Positions 1 through 7,067 of a stretch of 41,209 nt of DNA are shown here, piece after piece. The notes beneath the pieces are model-generated. The model was given only the letters and a program-made list of their open reading frames with translations. It ran no database searches and had not been told where the DNA came from. The position numbers were made by a program, and so were the translations under genes. Within the stretch, counting starts at the first letter, position 1, and each line of letters opens with the position of its first letter. The DNA comes from Clostridia bacterium (GTDB lineage Bacteria > Bacillota > Clostridia > Christensenellales > CAG-138). The DNA lies in assembly GCA_017407205.1 (NCBI GenBank), contig JAFQXA010000019.1:1-41209 (forward strand). The letters run 5' to 3'.

Positions 1-524
1 GCTCCAGCTCCAGCTCCAGCTCCTCCAGCTCAAGCTCAAGCGGTGTAGAAAAGTGCCCCTCCGGTTATGAAAAGTACCTCGTAGCTACAACAAACTGTCA
101 GGTAAACAATGCAACAATCAAGTCAGTTGCAAAGACAGCAAAGGGCAGTGCTACAACACAGTACAAGATGGGCTTCAACGTATTTAACTACCTCCAGAAT
201 GCTACATCTTACTGGTATGCATACTCCAATACAAAGCTCGGTGCTTTGGGTACATGGAACAAGCGTAAGGGCAACTGCTGTGACCTTGGTCACTTGGCAG
301 TAGCAGTATGGAGAGCAGCAGGCGTTCCCGCAAGATACTACCATGCACAGATCACATCAAGCGGCGGTGCTAACTACGGTCACGTTTGGGCACAGTGCTA
401 CCTCAATGGTAAGTGGTATCATGGCGACCTTTCCAACAGCATCAATACTTTGAGAACATCACTTCCCCAGTCCGTAAGAAAGATAAGAGTTCTTAACGGT
501 ACTTACATCACATTGCCCTTCTAA
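1..524 (+). CDS. Pseudomurein endoisopeptidase-like cysteine peptidase, C-terminal part (5' end outside window)
   Basis: The reading frame is open from the window edge (first full codon at base 3) to TAA at 522-524. It begins in a pure serine linker encoded by a TCCAGC microsatellite, then runs through a 160-residue domain nearly identical in layout to the end of the next gene. Visible signatures are YEKYLVATTNC near the domain start, GNCCDLGH (catalytic Cys), YGHVW (catalytic His) and YHGDLS (catalytic Asp), that is, a transglutaminase-fold Cys-His-Asp peptidase. The closest family I recognise is PeiW/PeiP and the transglutaminase-like domains of Methanobrevibacter surface proteins. Family knowledge predicts cleavage of an isopeptide bond in pseudomurein cross-links; the target in this organism is inferred. 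By analogy with its neighbour the missing N-terminus should hold a signal peptide and binding repeats. A strong terminator follows directly. Confidence 0.85.
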   Translation, partial: SSSSSSSSSSSSSGVEKCPSGYEKYLVATTNCQVNNATIKSVAKTAKGSATTQYKMGFNVFNYLQNATSYWYAYSNTKLGALGTWNKRKGNCCDLGHLAVAVWRAAGVPARYYHAQITSSGGANYGHVWAQCYLNGKWYHGDLSNSINTLRTSLPQSVRKIRVLNGTYITLPF

Positions 525-540
525 TTCAAGGACTAACACT

Positions 541-573
541 AAAGCGGTTACCGAACATGGTAACCGCTTTTTT
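541..573 (+). terminator. Rho-independent terminator of the first peptidase gene
   Basis: A perfect 12-bp stem (541-552 with 559-570, arm AAAGCGGTTACC) with a 6-base loop runs into a T tract, 17 bases after the stop codon. Confidence 0.9.
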
Positions 574-859
574 CGTGAGCTTTTCAAAAAAATGTAAATT
601 CACACGTCAAGATTAATATTGGATTAAAGAAACTGTTTATTATTGAATATTAAATTGTATATAATAAAAAACAAGGATTTTTTGGCTGAAAAGTGGCAAA
701 GTAATATTGACAATTTTGACACAAAGCGGTAACATAATCATAGATAATAACGAGTACACGCTGTATAAGCTCTTGTTTTTTATTTTGCAAAATTTTAAGG
801 GCTAGTCCGGCGGTTGGGTTATTGAAAAAATGCTTTATTTTTAAAGGAGGAAAAAGATC
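574..859 (+). promoter_or_regulatory. AT-rich intergenic leader with candidate promoters and a distant inverted repeat
   Basis: This gap between the two peptidase genes holds no credible ORF. Two TTGACA hexamers lie at 707-712 and 716-721. The first has a weak -10 (TAACAT, 730-735) at 17 bp, and the second has TAGATA (741-746) at 19 bp. An upstream TATAAT at 660-665 lacks a good -35. AAAAAACAAG (666-675) is complementary to CTTGTTTTTT (772-781), so a transcript started upstream could fold a large closed loop ending in a U tract. The ribosome site AAAGGAGG lies at 843-850, nine bases before ATG 860. I recognise no known riboswitch class. Confidence 0.4.
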
Positions 860-3352
860 ATGAAAAAAGCATTGTCACTTGTTTTGGCGCTCATGATGGT
901 TATCTCTATCATGCCCATGGTATCATCAGCGGCAACAGTTACAACAACTAACAGTAATTACTTCACAGTAGCACAGATTGCTACGGCTGCAAGTACACTC
1001 AAGACTTCTGTTGAAACAAACAAGAAGCTCCCCGACACAATTAAAATCGGCACATACTATACAGCAACTCCCACATTCCTCAGAATGATGGCAGCAGCTA
1101 TATGTAACATCAGTGACGGCGATACAACAACGAATGTTTATTCGAAGTCAGTAGCAACAGCACAGAACCCTGTTGACGATGTAACAGAAGGCAAGATGTA
1201 TAAGGATACATACATAAAGCTTGCTAATGCAGTTTATAACTATATTGCAACAAACTCACAGGCAGCTAACTACTATACTATTTCCGAATTTGGTAAAGTA
1301 AGTCATGAGAATGCAACATATTCACTTGCAAGAGTTTTGGCTTACTACAAGACAAACGGTGCATTGCCCAACTACATCACATTCCAGAAGTGGTCAACAA
1401 TCACAGCTTCAGCTTCCACAACAACTGACAGCACTTCTTTCACAATCGCAGAGATCGGTGCTGCTGCAAGCACACTTAAAACTTCTGTTGAAACAAACAA
1501 GAAGCTCCCCTCTACAGTTAAGGTTGGTGCATATAATGCAGATACTTTCGCATTCATCAGAATGTTGGCTGTAGCTGTAGTTAATATTAACGGTGGCGAT
1601 ACAACATCAAAGATTAACTCGAAGTCAGTAGCAGCAGCTCAGAATCCTCTTGATGATGTAACAACAGAAGGCAAGATGTATAAGGATACATTTGTAAAGC
1701 TTGCTAATGCAGTTATCACATATGTAACAGCAAATTCAAGAGCTGCTAACTACTATACTGTTACCGGCTTTGGTAAAGTAAGTCATGAGAATGCAACATA
1801 TTCACTCGCAAGAGTAATGGCATATTATAACACAAATAAGGCATTGCCGAACTATATCACATTCCAGAAGTGGTCAACAATCACAGGTTCAGCTTCCACA
1901 TCAACAGGCACAACAACTGAGACAACAGTTACAACAACCGATTATCATTATTTCACAATCGCAGAGATCGGTGCTGCTGCAAGCACACTCAAAACTTCTG
2001 TTGAAACAAACAAGAAGCTCCCTGCAACTATTAAGATTGGTTCATATACCACAGCAACTCCCACATTCCTCAAAATGATGGCAGTAGCAGTACGTAATAT
2101 TAACAATGGCAATACAACAACTAAGATCAACTCAAAGGCTGTTGCAGTAGCTCAGAATCCCGTTGATGAGGTAACAGCAGGTCAGATGTATAAGGAGTCA
2201 TATGTAAAGCTTGCTAATGCAGTTATCACATATATTGACGCAAACAACACATCCGCTAACTACTATACAATTACTGACTTTGGTAAGGTTGGTTATGAAA
2301 ATGCAACATATTCACTCGCAAGAGTAATGGCATACTATAACACAAACAAGGCATTGCCCAACTACATCACATTCCAGAAGTGGTCAACAATCACAGCTGC
2401 ATTTACATTGGCACAGGTAACAGCAGCTGCAGCTACACTTAAGACTTATATTGAGTCTAACAAGAAGCTTCCTGATACAATCACAGTTGGTACTGCAAAG
2501 CTTACTCCTGCTTCATTCCTCGCAGTTATGACAAAGGCGACTATTGACCTTGGTGCAGGAACAAAGACAGGCGCTTATGAAAACAAGACATATTCAACAG
2601 CATCAAGCCCTGCTGATTCAGCAAAGTCTGCTAACTTCCAGTTGAGCGAGTATGTATCAGTTGCAAAGACAATTTATGATTACATGGTTGCAAACGGCAA
2701 AGCAATCAACTATGTTGATACAACAAACTGCGGAAGACTCGGTTTCCAGAACTTGGTTTACAGATATGCAAGAGTTCTTGCTTACTACAAGACAAATAAT
2801 GCATTACCCAACTACGTAGCAGTAACAGCATGGAGCTCAGTAACATCAACATCAAGCTCAAGCTCAAGTGGTATAGAAAAGTGTCCCTCAGGTTATGAGA
2901 AGTACACTGTAGCAACAACAAACTGCCAGGTAAACAACTCAACAATCCAGTCAGTATCAAAGACAGCAAGAGGTAGTGCTACAACTCAGTACAATATGGC
3001 ATTCAACATCTACAATTACCTCCAGGCTAATACTTCCTACTGGTACTTCTACTACAACACAAAGCTCGGTGCTTTGGCAACATGGAACAAGCGTATGGGT
3101 AACTGCTGTGACTTGTCACACATGTTGGTAGCAGTTTGGAGAGCATCAGGCGTTCCGGCAAGATACTACCATGCACAGATCACATCTTCATCCGGCGGCA
3201 GATACGGCCACGTTTGGGCACAGTGCTACATCAGCGGCAAGTGGTACCATGGTGACCTTTCAAACAATGTTAACACATTGAGAACATCACTTCCCCAGAC
3301 ATGTGCAGTAGTAAGATCATTCAACGGCACATACATCACATTGCCCTTCTAA
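860..3352 (+). CDS. Secreted pseudomurein-binding-repeat protein with endoisopeptidase-like C-terminal domain
   Basis: An 830-residue secreted protein. Residues 1-24 are a signal peptide (MKKALSLVLALMMV, cut near SSAA). Four units of about 150 residues start near residues 34, 193, 364 and 513. Each opens with a pseudomurein-binding-repeat pattern (FTVAQIATAASTLKT, NKKLPDTIKIG, FLRMMA) and closes with a second, degenerate copy (LPNYITFQKWSTI). A Ser/Thr linker near 656-669 joins them to a transglutaminase-fold peptidase domain (about 670-830). Its triad should be Cys749 (GNCCD), His784 (YGHVW) and Asp799 (HGDLS). In methanogen phages this architecture cuts the isopeptide bond of pseudomurein. 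Activity on methanogen walls is therefore a strong inference, but it is not shown for this bacterium, and a role on another peptide cross-link remains possible. The start is set by AAAGGAGG nine bases upstream. It is a tandem paralog of the gene ending at 524. Confidence 0.88.
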   Translation: MKKALSLVLALMMVISIMPMVSSAATVTTTNSNYFTVAQIATAASTLKTSVETNKKLPDTIKIGTYYTATPTFLRMMAAAICNISDGDTTTNVYSKSVATAQNPVDDVTEGKMYKDTYIKLANAVYNYIATNSQAANYYTISEFGKVSHENATYSLARVLAYYKTNGALPNYITFQKWSTITASASTTTDSTSFTIAEIGAAASTLKTSVETNKKLPSTVKVGAYNADTFAFIRMLAVAVVNINGGDTTSKINSKSVAAAQNPLDDVTTEGKMYKDTFVKLANAVITYVTANSRAANYYTVTGFGKVSHENATYSLARVMAYYNTNKALPNYITFQKWSTITGSASTSTGTTTETTVTTTDYHYFTIAEIGAAASTLKTSVETNKKLPATIKIGSYTTATPTFLKMMAVAVRNINNGNTTTKINSKAVAVAQNPVDEVTAGQMYKESYVKLANAVITYIDANNTSANYYTITDFGKVGYENATYSLARVMAYYNTNKALPNYITFQKWSTITAAFTLAQVTAAAATLKTYIESNKKLPDTITVGTAKLTPASFLAVMTKATIDLGAGTKTGAYENKTYSTASSPADSAKSANFQLSEYVSVAKTIYDYMVANGKAINYVDTTNCGRLGFQNLVYRYARVLAYYKTNNALPNYVAVTAWSSVTSTSSSSSSGIEKCPSGYEKYTVATTNCQVNNSTIQSVSKTARGSATTQYNMAFNIYNYLQANTSYWYFYYNTKLGALATWNKRMGNCCDLSHMLVAVWRASGVPARYYHAQITSSSGGRYGHVWAQCYISGKWYHGDLSNNVNTLRTSLPQTCAVVRSFNGTYITLPF
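950..2860 (+). repeat. Four tandem ~450-480 bp coding repeats (pseudomurein-binding units)
   Basis: Long stretches recur almost unchanged at DNA level. One segment encodes TSVETNKKLP (first three units); another encodes LPNYITFQKWSTIT (units 1-3). Unit 4 is the most diverged (YIESNKKLPDTITVG). The DNA-level similarity points to recent internal duplication or homogenisation and makes copy-number change by recombination likely. Confidence 0.85.
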
Positions 3353-3373
3353 TTAAAAACATAAAGCATTTTT

Positions 3374-3401
3374 GCGGCTGCCTTCTGGCAGCCGCGTTTT
3401 T
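3374..3401 (+). terminator. Rho-independent terminator of the full-length peptidase gene
   Basis: GCGGCTGCC (3374-3382) pairs perfectly with GGCAGCCGC (3387-3395) across a TTCT loop and is followed by GTTTTT. It ends the peptidase transcript 22 bases after its stop. Confidence 0.92.
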
Positions 3402-3570
3402 ATGCCCGTGGAACTCTTGTAAGCTGTATGAAAGTGTGAACGATAAATTGGTATAAAATGACAAAAAGTACTCTTAAAACGAAAATACGTGAGAAATATG
3501 GGATGAGTAGTTTTAAGGGACAGAATATCTAAAAAAGTTTTGATTTTAAAGTTAAGTTTAAAAATATTTA
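3402..3570. other. Intergenic stretch with no recognisable feature
   Basis: AT-rich sequence between the terminator and the TipAS promoter. The only ORF across it lies on the minus strand, overlaps the terminator and has no ribosome site, so I see nothing supportable here. Confidence 0.6.
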
Positions 3571-3600
3571 CTGACAGAACATTAAAAAGTGTGGTAAAAT
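3571..3600 (+). promoter_or_regulatory. Promoter of the TipAS-domain gene (extended -10)
   Basis: CTGACA (3571-3576), an 18-bp spacer, then TGG directly before TAAAAT (3595-3600), an extended -10. Transcription should start near 3607, which is where the leader hairpin begins. Confidence 0.65.
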
Positions 3601-3607
3601 GCAAATG

Positions 3608-3680
3608 AGAAGCACAATGCAACCCCCCCTTTTCTTTGATCCTCTATCCTATAAGTGTTTTTGCAGTGCTTCTTTTTATT
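3608..3680 (+). promoter_or_regulatory. Leader hairpin with U tract: candidate attenuator before the TipAS gene
   Basis: AGAAGCAC plus TGCAA (3608-3615, 3618-3622) pairs with TTGCA plus GTGCTTCT (3661-3673), leaving a two-base AA bulge and a loop of 38 bases that starts with a run of seven C. TTTTT follows at once, then the ribosome site AAGGAG (3683-3688). The layout is that of an intrinsic terminator placed between promoter and gene. Regulation by attenuation is inferred. Confidence 0.6.
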
Positions 3681-3696
3681 GTAAGGAGATATAATC

Positions 3697-4074
3697 ATGA
3701 GTGAATTTAAAAAATACGAACTTGAAGCTCAAGAGAGCTGGGGTGAAACGCAAGCTTATAAAGAGTACGAAAAGAGAATGAAGGAATATGATGACGGCAA
3801 GATAAGCAACCTTGCTGACGGCATGAATGAAATTATGAAAGAGTTTGCACAGCTCATGAAGCATGGGGAAGAACCGTCATCAGATGAGGCACAGTCCCTT
3901 TCACGAAAGCTCCAAGCTTATATAACGGAAAACTTCTATACTTGCACGAAAGAGATTTTGTTTTCTCTCGGACAAATGTATACGGGGGATGAACGCTTTA
4001 AAGCCAATATAGACAAGCACGGAGAAGGAACAGCAGAATTTATAAAGAGAGCAATAGAGGTTTATTGCGAATGA
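3697..4074 (+). CDS. Stand-alone TipAS-type antibiotic-recognition protein
   Basis: A 125-residue protein matching the TipAS drug-binding domain found at the C-terminus of MerR-type TipA regulators. It shows the helical pattern and family landmarks: a PSSDEAQSLSRKLQAYITENF segment near residues 53-73, LGQMYTGDERFKANID (about 91-106), and the closing GTAEFIKRAIEVYC. In Streptomyces TipAS binds thiopeptides and related drugs, and a stand-alone form sequesters them. No helix-turn-helix precedes it here and the start is set by AAGGAG eight bases upstream, so it is not a truncated TipAL by frameshift in view. It probably buffers a drug or signals through a partner. Its leader hairpin may regulate it. 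It faces the hydrogenase gene tail to tail. Confidence 0.78.
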   Translation: MSEFKKYELEAQESWGETQAYKEYEKRMKEYDDGKISNLADGMNEIMKEFAQLMKHGEEPSSDEAQSLSRKLQAYITENFYTCTKEILFSLGQMYTGDERFKANIDKHGEGTAEFIKRAIEVYCE

Positions 4075-4091
4075 CTTGAAGCTATATATTA

Positions 4092-4123
4092 AAAGAGCGT
4101 GTTGCTTTTGCAACACGCTCTTT
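4092..4123. terminator. Bidirectional terminator between TipAS and hydrogenase genes
   Basis: AAAGAGCGTGTTG (4092-4104) pairs perfectly with CAACACGCTCTTT (4111-4123). T-rich flanks on both strands let it serve the convergent genes. Confidence 0.88.
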
Positions 4124-4136
4124 GACTGTTTAAGGA

Positions 4137-5870
4137 TTATTTATTGCTTCTGTCAACATATGTTGTGTGGAGCAATTCATGTGAGAGATGACCGCAGGGC
4201 TCACCGAGGAATTCTTCGTAAAGCTTCTTGATTGAGGGATTGAGGTGTGACTTTCTCAAAACCTTGGATTCATCTTCATCATATGTAGCCTTTGCACGAG
4301 CAGCCTTAACATCTACTTCATAGCGTGTGCGTGCATCAACGATGGGCTGACCGCCACCAGTTACGCAGCCACCGGGGCAACCCATAACTTCGATGAAGTG
4401 ATATTCAGCTTCACCGGCTCTGATCTTATCGAGCAATGCTGCTGCGTTTGCTGTGCCGTGTGCGATAGCAAGTTTGAGCTCTTTGCCTGCAACATTAACA
4501 GTAGCTTCCTTGATGCCTTCTGTGCCGCGAACTGCTGTATATTCAACATTCTTGAGATCTTCGCCTGTGAGAATATCAGCAACTGTACGCAATGCTGCTT
4601 CCATAACACCGCCTGTTACACCGAAGATAACAGCTGCACCTGTGGATTCGCCGAGCATATCGTCAAACTCTTCATCGGGAAGGTTTACATAGTCGATTGA
4701 TGCCTGACGGATCATGCGAGCAAGCTCACGTGTCGTCAAGTTAGCATCAACATCGCGGTAACCTTCACGACCCATTTCGGGGCGGATGATTTCAAACTTC
4801 TTAGCAGTACAGGGCATTACTGAAACTACGAAGATGTTCTTGGGATCAAGACCGTTTTTCTGTGCGTAGTATGTCTTTGTAATAGCACCCTGCATCTGGT
4901 TCGGGCTCTTGCAGGTTGAGAGATTGGGAATAAAGTCGGGATAGAAGTGTTCGCAGAACTTAACCCAACCGGGGCTGCATGATGTAATCATGGGCAGAGC
5001 GCCACCGTTGTTCAAACGCTGGAGAAGCTCTGTGCCTTCTTCCATGATCGTAAGGTCAGCAGCGAAGTCAACATCGAATACTTTGTCAGCACCGAGACGA
5101 CGCATTGCTGCAACCATTTTACCTGTGCTGCGTGTGCCGATGGGCATACCGAATTCTTCGCCGAGAGCAACACGGATAGCAGGAGCGGGCTGGAATATAA
5201 CGAACTTTTCAGGATCGTTCAATGCTGCCCAAACTTCAGCTGTTGAATCTTTTTCTGTCAAAGCACCTGTCGGGCAAGCTGCAATACACTGACCGCAGTT
5301 TATGCAAGCAACGTCAGCAAGGCTCTTGCCAAAGGGTGAACCGACTTCTGTCTTGAAGCCTCTGTTCTGCATACCGATAGCGAAAACGCCCTGTGTCTTT
5401 GCACAAGCTGCTACGCAACGGCGGCAGAGGATACATTTATTGTTATCACGTACGATTGAAGGAGAAAGCTCGTCTACCGTGCGGGCAGGACGTTCGCCTT
5501 CAAAAGCGATTTCTGTGATGCCGAGCTCGTTTGAGAGAGCCTGCAATTCACAGGACTGATTGCGTTTACATGTGAGACATGAACGATCATGGTCTGAAAG
5601 AATGAGTTCAAGGACTGCACGTCTTGCACTGATTACCTTGGGAGAAGCTGTAAGGATTTCCATACCTTCTGCTACGGGCAATGCACAGGAAGCCTGAAGT
5701 CTGCCTGTCTTTGCATCTTCAACAAGACACATACGGCAAGCACCGATGTTGTTGATGTCCTTAAGGTTACACAGCGTGGGTATTTTAATACCGAGTTCAA
5801 GCGCTGCTTCCAATACGGTTGTGTTTTCAGCTGCTGTAGCTGTTTTTCCGTCGATTTTGAATGTGACCAT
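4137..5870 (-). CDS. hydA: [FeFe]-hydrogenase, catalytic subunit
   Basis: A 577-residue monomeric-size [FeFe]-hydrogenase that reduces protons or oxidises H2 with low-potential electrons in the cytoplasm. In order it has a [2Fe-2S] ferredoxin domain (Cys34, 45, 48, 62), a His-Cys [4Fe-4S] site (His94, Cys98, 101, 107), two ferredoxin clusters (Cys146/149/152/156 and Cys189/192/195/199), and the H-cluster domain with L1 TSCSPGW (296-302), L2 MPCTAKKFE and L3 EVMGCPGGC. L1 has Ser299 where the textbook motif has a second Cys. No NuoE/NuoF-type partner gene is adjacent, so coupling to NADH cannot be read from context. Upstream is a good promoter (5909-5937); the start has an AAAGGA site 11-16 bases upstream. 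Confidence 0.95.
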   Translation of the reverse strand: MVTFKIDGKTATAAENTTVLEAALELGIKIPTLCNLKDINNIGACRMCLVEDAKTGRLQASCALPVAEGMEILTASPKVISARRAVLELILSDHDRSCLTCKRNQSCELQALSNELGITEIAFEGERPARTVDELSPSIVRDNNKCILCRRCVAACAKTQGVFAIGMQNRGFKTEVGSPFGKSLADVACINCGQCIAACPTGALTEKDSTAEVWAALNDPEKFVIFQPAPAIRVALGEEFGMPIGTRSTGKMVAAMRRLGADKVFDVDFAADLTIMEEGTELLQRLNNGGALPMITSCSPGWVKFCEHFYPDFIPNLSTCKSPNQMQGAITKTYYAQKNGLDPKNIFVVSVMPCTAKKFEIIRPEMGREGYRDVDANLTTRELARMIRQASIDYVNLPDEEFDDMLGESTGAAVIFGVTGGVMEAALRTVADILTGEDLKNVEYTAVRGTEGIKEATVNVAGKELKLAIAHGTANAAALLDKIRAGEAEYHFIEVMGCPGGCVTGGGQPIVDARTRYEVDVKAARAKATYDEDESKVLRKSHLNPSIKKLYEEFLGEPCGHLSHELLHTTYVDRSNK

Positions 5871-5908
5871 TATTTCAAAATCCTTTCTATCAAAATTTCA
5901 CCGTTAAA

Positions 5909-5937
5909 ATTATAACACAATCCGATTAAGTTGTCGA
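5909..5937 (-). promoter_or_regulatory. Promoter of the hydrogenase gene
   Basis: On the minus strand TCGACA (5937-5932) is followed after 17 bp by TATAAT (5914-5909). The leader to ATG 5870 is about 35 bases. Confidence 0.75.
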
Positions 5938-5971
5938 TACGTTCAGCATAATAATCTTTTAATGTTTTTTC

Positions 5972-6001
5972 TTGCATATTTGTATCAATATGGGTTACAA
6001 T
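5972..6001 (+). promoter_or_regulatory. Promoter of the SRP RNA
   Basis: TTGCAT (5972-5977), an 18-bp spacer, then TACAAT (5996-6001). It is placed seven to eight bases before the 5' end of the mature RNA. Confidence 0.7.
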
Positions 6002-6008
6002 AGATAAT

Positions 6009-6278
6009 GACCGTGCTGGACGGGGAGTTAGCGGTGCCTTGTACCTGCAATCCGCTATAGCAGGGTCGAGAGTTATACTGAGGCCGGCGCTTGTAGAGCA
6101 TGGAGCAAGTAAGGGGCGTTGATAATCGAGTCCTGTGCAATCAGCGTCTGTGAACCATGTCAGGTCTTGACGGAAGCAGCATTAAGCAGAAATGCTGATG
6201 TGCCGCGGGGTCACCCGGTAGGAGTTACCTGCTTGAATACCTTTTGGAAGTGTCCTGTCGAATGTAACACGCACGGTT
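6009..6278 (+). ncRNA. ffs: Signal recognition particle RNA, large Gram-positive type
   Basis: About 270 nt. The 5' Alu-domain hallmark GACGGGGAGTTAGCGGTGC and the ACCTGCAATCCGCT element match the Bacillus/Clostridium 6S-like SRP RNA. The apical domain carries ATGTCAGGT, GACGGAAGCAGCA and TGTGCCGCGGGGT, the Ffh-binding region. The ends pair (GACCGTGC near 6009 with GCACGGTT near 6271). The long form with an Alu domain supports a Firmicutes origin. ORFs drawn across it are artefacts. Confidence 0.95.
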
Positions 6279-6281
6279 TGC

Positions 6282-6311
6282 AAAAAAGTCCGCTTTTGGC
6301 GGACTTTTTTG
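6282..6311 (+). terminator. Terminator of the SRP RNA
   Basis: AAAAAAGTCCGC and GCGGACTTTTTT form a perfect stem around a five-base loop, immediately after the RNA. Confidence 0.93.
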
Positions 6312-6412
6312 CTACACAAAATTATAATGCGTATAAAACTGTAACACAACTTTGCAACAAGTGTCGAATATAATTGATTTATAGTATATAATAAAATTGA
6401 GGCGGTGGAAAA
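6312..6412 (+). promoter_or_regulatory. Upstream region of the two-component operon
   Basis: Very AT-rich, with several -10-like boxes (TATAAT at 6369-6374 and 6387-6392) but no convincing -35 at the right distance. GAGGCGGTGG just before ATG 6413 is the ribosome site. A promoter must lie here because a terminator precedes it, but I cannot fix it. Confidence 0.4.
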
Positions 6413-7066
6413 ATGTTGCGAATATTGGTAGTTGAGGATGAGAAGGCTATCGCAAATCTTATAAAAATGAATCTTTCAGCCGAAGGGTATTTTTGTTCTG
6501 TTGCGTATGACGGAAAAAGAGCAGCAGACCTGATTGAAGAAAACACATATGACTTGATATTGCTTGATATAATGCTTCCTGAGATTGACGGCTATGAATT
6601 GCTTGCATATATCCGTCCGACAAACACGCCCGTTATATTCATAACGGCAAAGGGCAGTGTTGAGGACAGGATAAAAGGCTTGAGACTCGGTGCTGATGAT
6701 TATATAGTAAAGCCGTTCCAAATAGGAGAGCTTTTGGCAAGAGTGGAGGCTATTTTAAGAAGAACGGGCAAAATGACAACGGAGTATGAAATATTCGATG
6801 TAGTTGTCAACACAGAGTCAAGAACCGTAAAAAAGAACGGTGAGTTTATAGAGCTTACCGTTAAGGAGTTCGACCTTTTGGTTGAGCTTATTCGCAACAA
6901 GAATGTAGCATTATACCGCGAGCATTTATATGAAAAAGTATGGAACGAGCCCTTTATGGGCGAAACGAGAACAATAGACTCCCATATACAGAGAATCAGA
7001 AAAAAGCTTGATTGGGACGAGCACATAAAAACTGTGTTCAGAGTAGGATACCGATTGGAGGTATAA
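6413..7066 (+). CDS. OmpR/PhoB-family response regulator
   Basis: 217 residues: a receiver domain (about 1-115) with the acidic pair Glu8-Asp9, phosphoacceptor Asp52 (LILLDIMLP), the conserved Thr/Ala switch region (FITAK) and Lys100 (YIVKPF), then a winged-helix DNA-binding domain (about 125-217) ending in RTIDSHIQRIRKKL and the terminal hairpin. It should be phosphorylated by the kinase encoded one base downstream and bind promoter DNA. Its target genes are unknown; the linked accessory protein and VanY carboxypeptidase are candidates by position. Confidence 0.95.
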   Translation: MLRILVVEDEKAIANLIKMNLSAEGYFCSVAYDGKRAADLIEENTYDLILLDIMLPEIDGYELLAYIRPTNTPVIFITAKGSVEDRIKGLRLGADDYIVKPFQIGELLARVEAILRRTGKMTTEYEIFDVVVNTESRTVKKNGEFIELTVKEFDLLVELIRNKNVALYREHLYEKVWNEPFMGETRTIDSHIQRIRKKLDWDEHIKTVFRVGYRLEV

Positions 7067-7067
7067 A

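Noticed and set aside
525..859. Known riboswitch (for example cyclic-di-GMP type) in the leader of the peptidase gene
   Set aside because: I could not match the conserved core of any class; only a distant inverted repeat and promoter-like boxes are visible.
950..2860. Possible CRISPR-like array of direct repeats
   Set aside because: The repeats are about 450 bp, in frame, and encode protein units; there are no short spacers.
1..3352. The window being archaeal because of the pseudomurein-type genes
   Set aside because: The SRP RNA is the bacterial Gram-positive type, promoters are sigma-A like, and hydrogenase, SdaAA/SdaAB, VanY and MBOAT/DHHW genes are bacterial on the same sequence.
3353..3622. 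89-residue minus-strand ORF after the peptidase gene
   Set aside because: It overlaps a strong terminator and the TipAS promoter, has no ribosome site and shows low-complexity composition.
6119..6373. 84-residue ORF across the SRP RNA
   Set aside because: The bases match the conserved SRP RNA domains and its terminator; there is no ribosome site and the ORF runs through the terminator stem.
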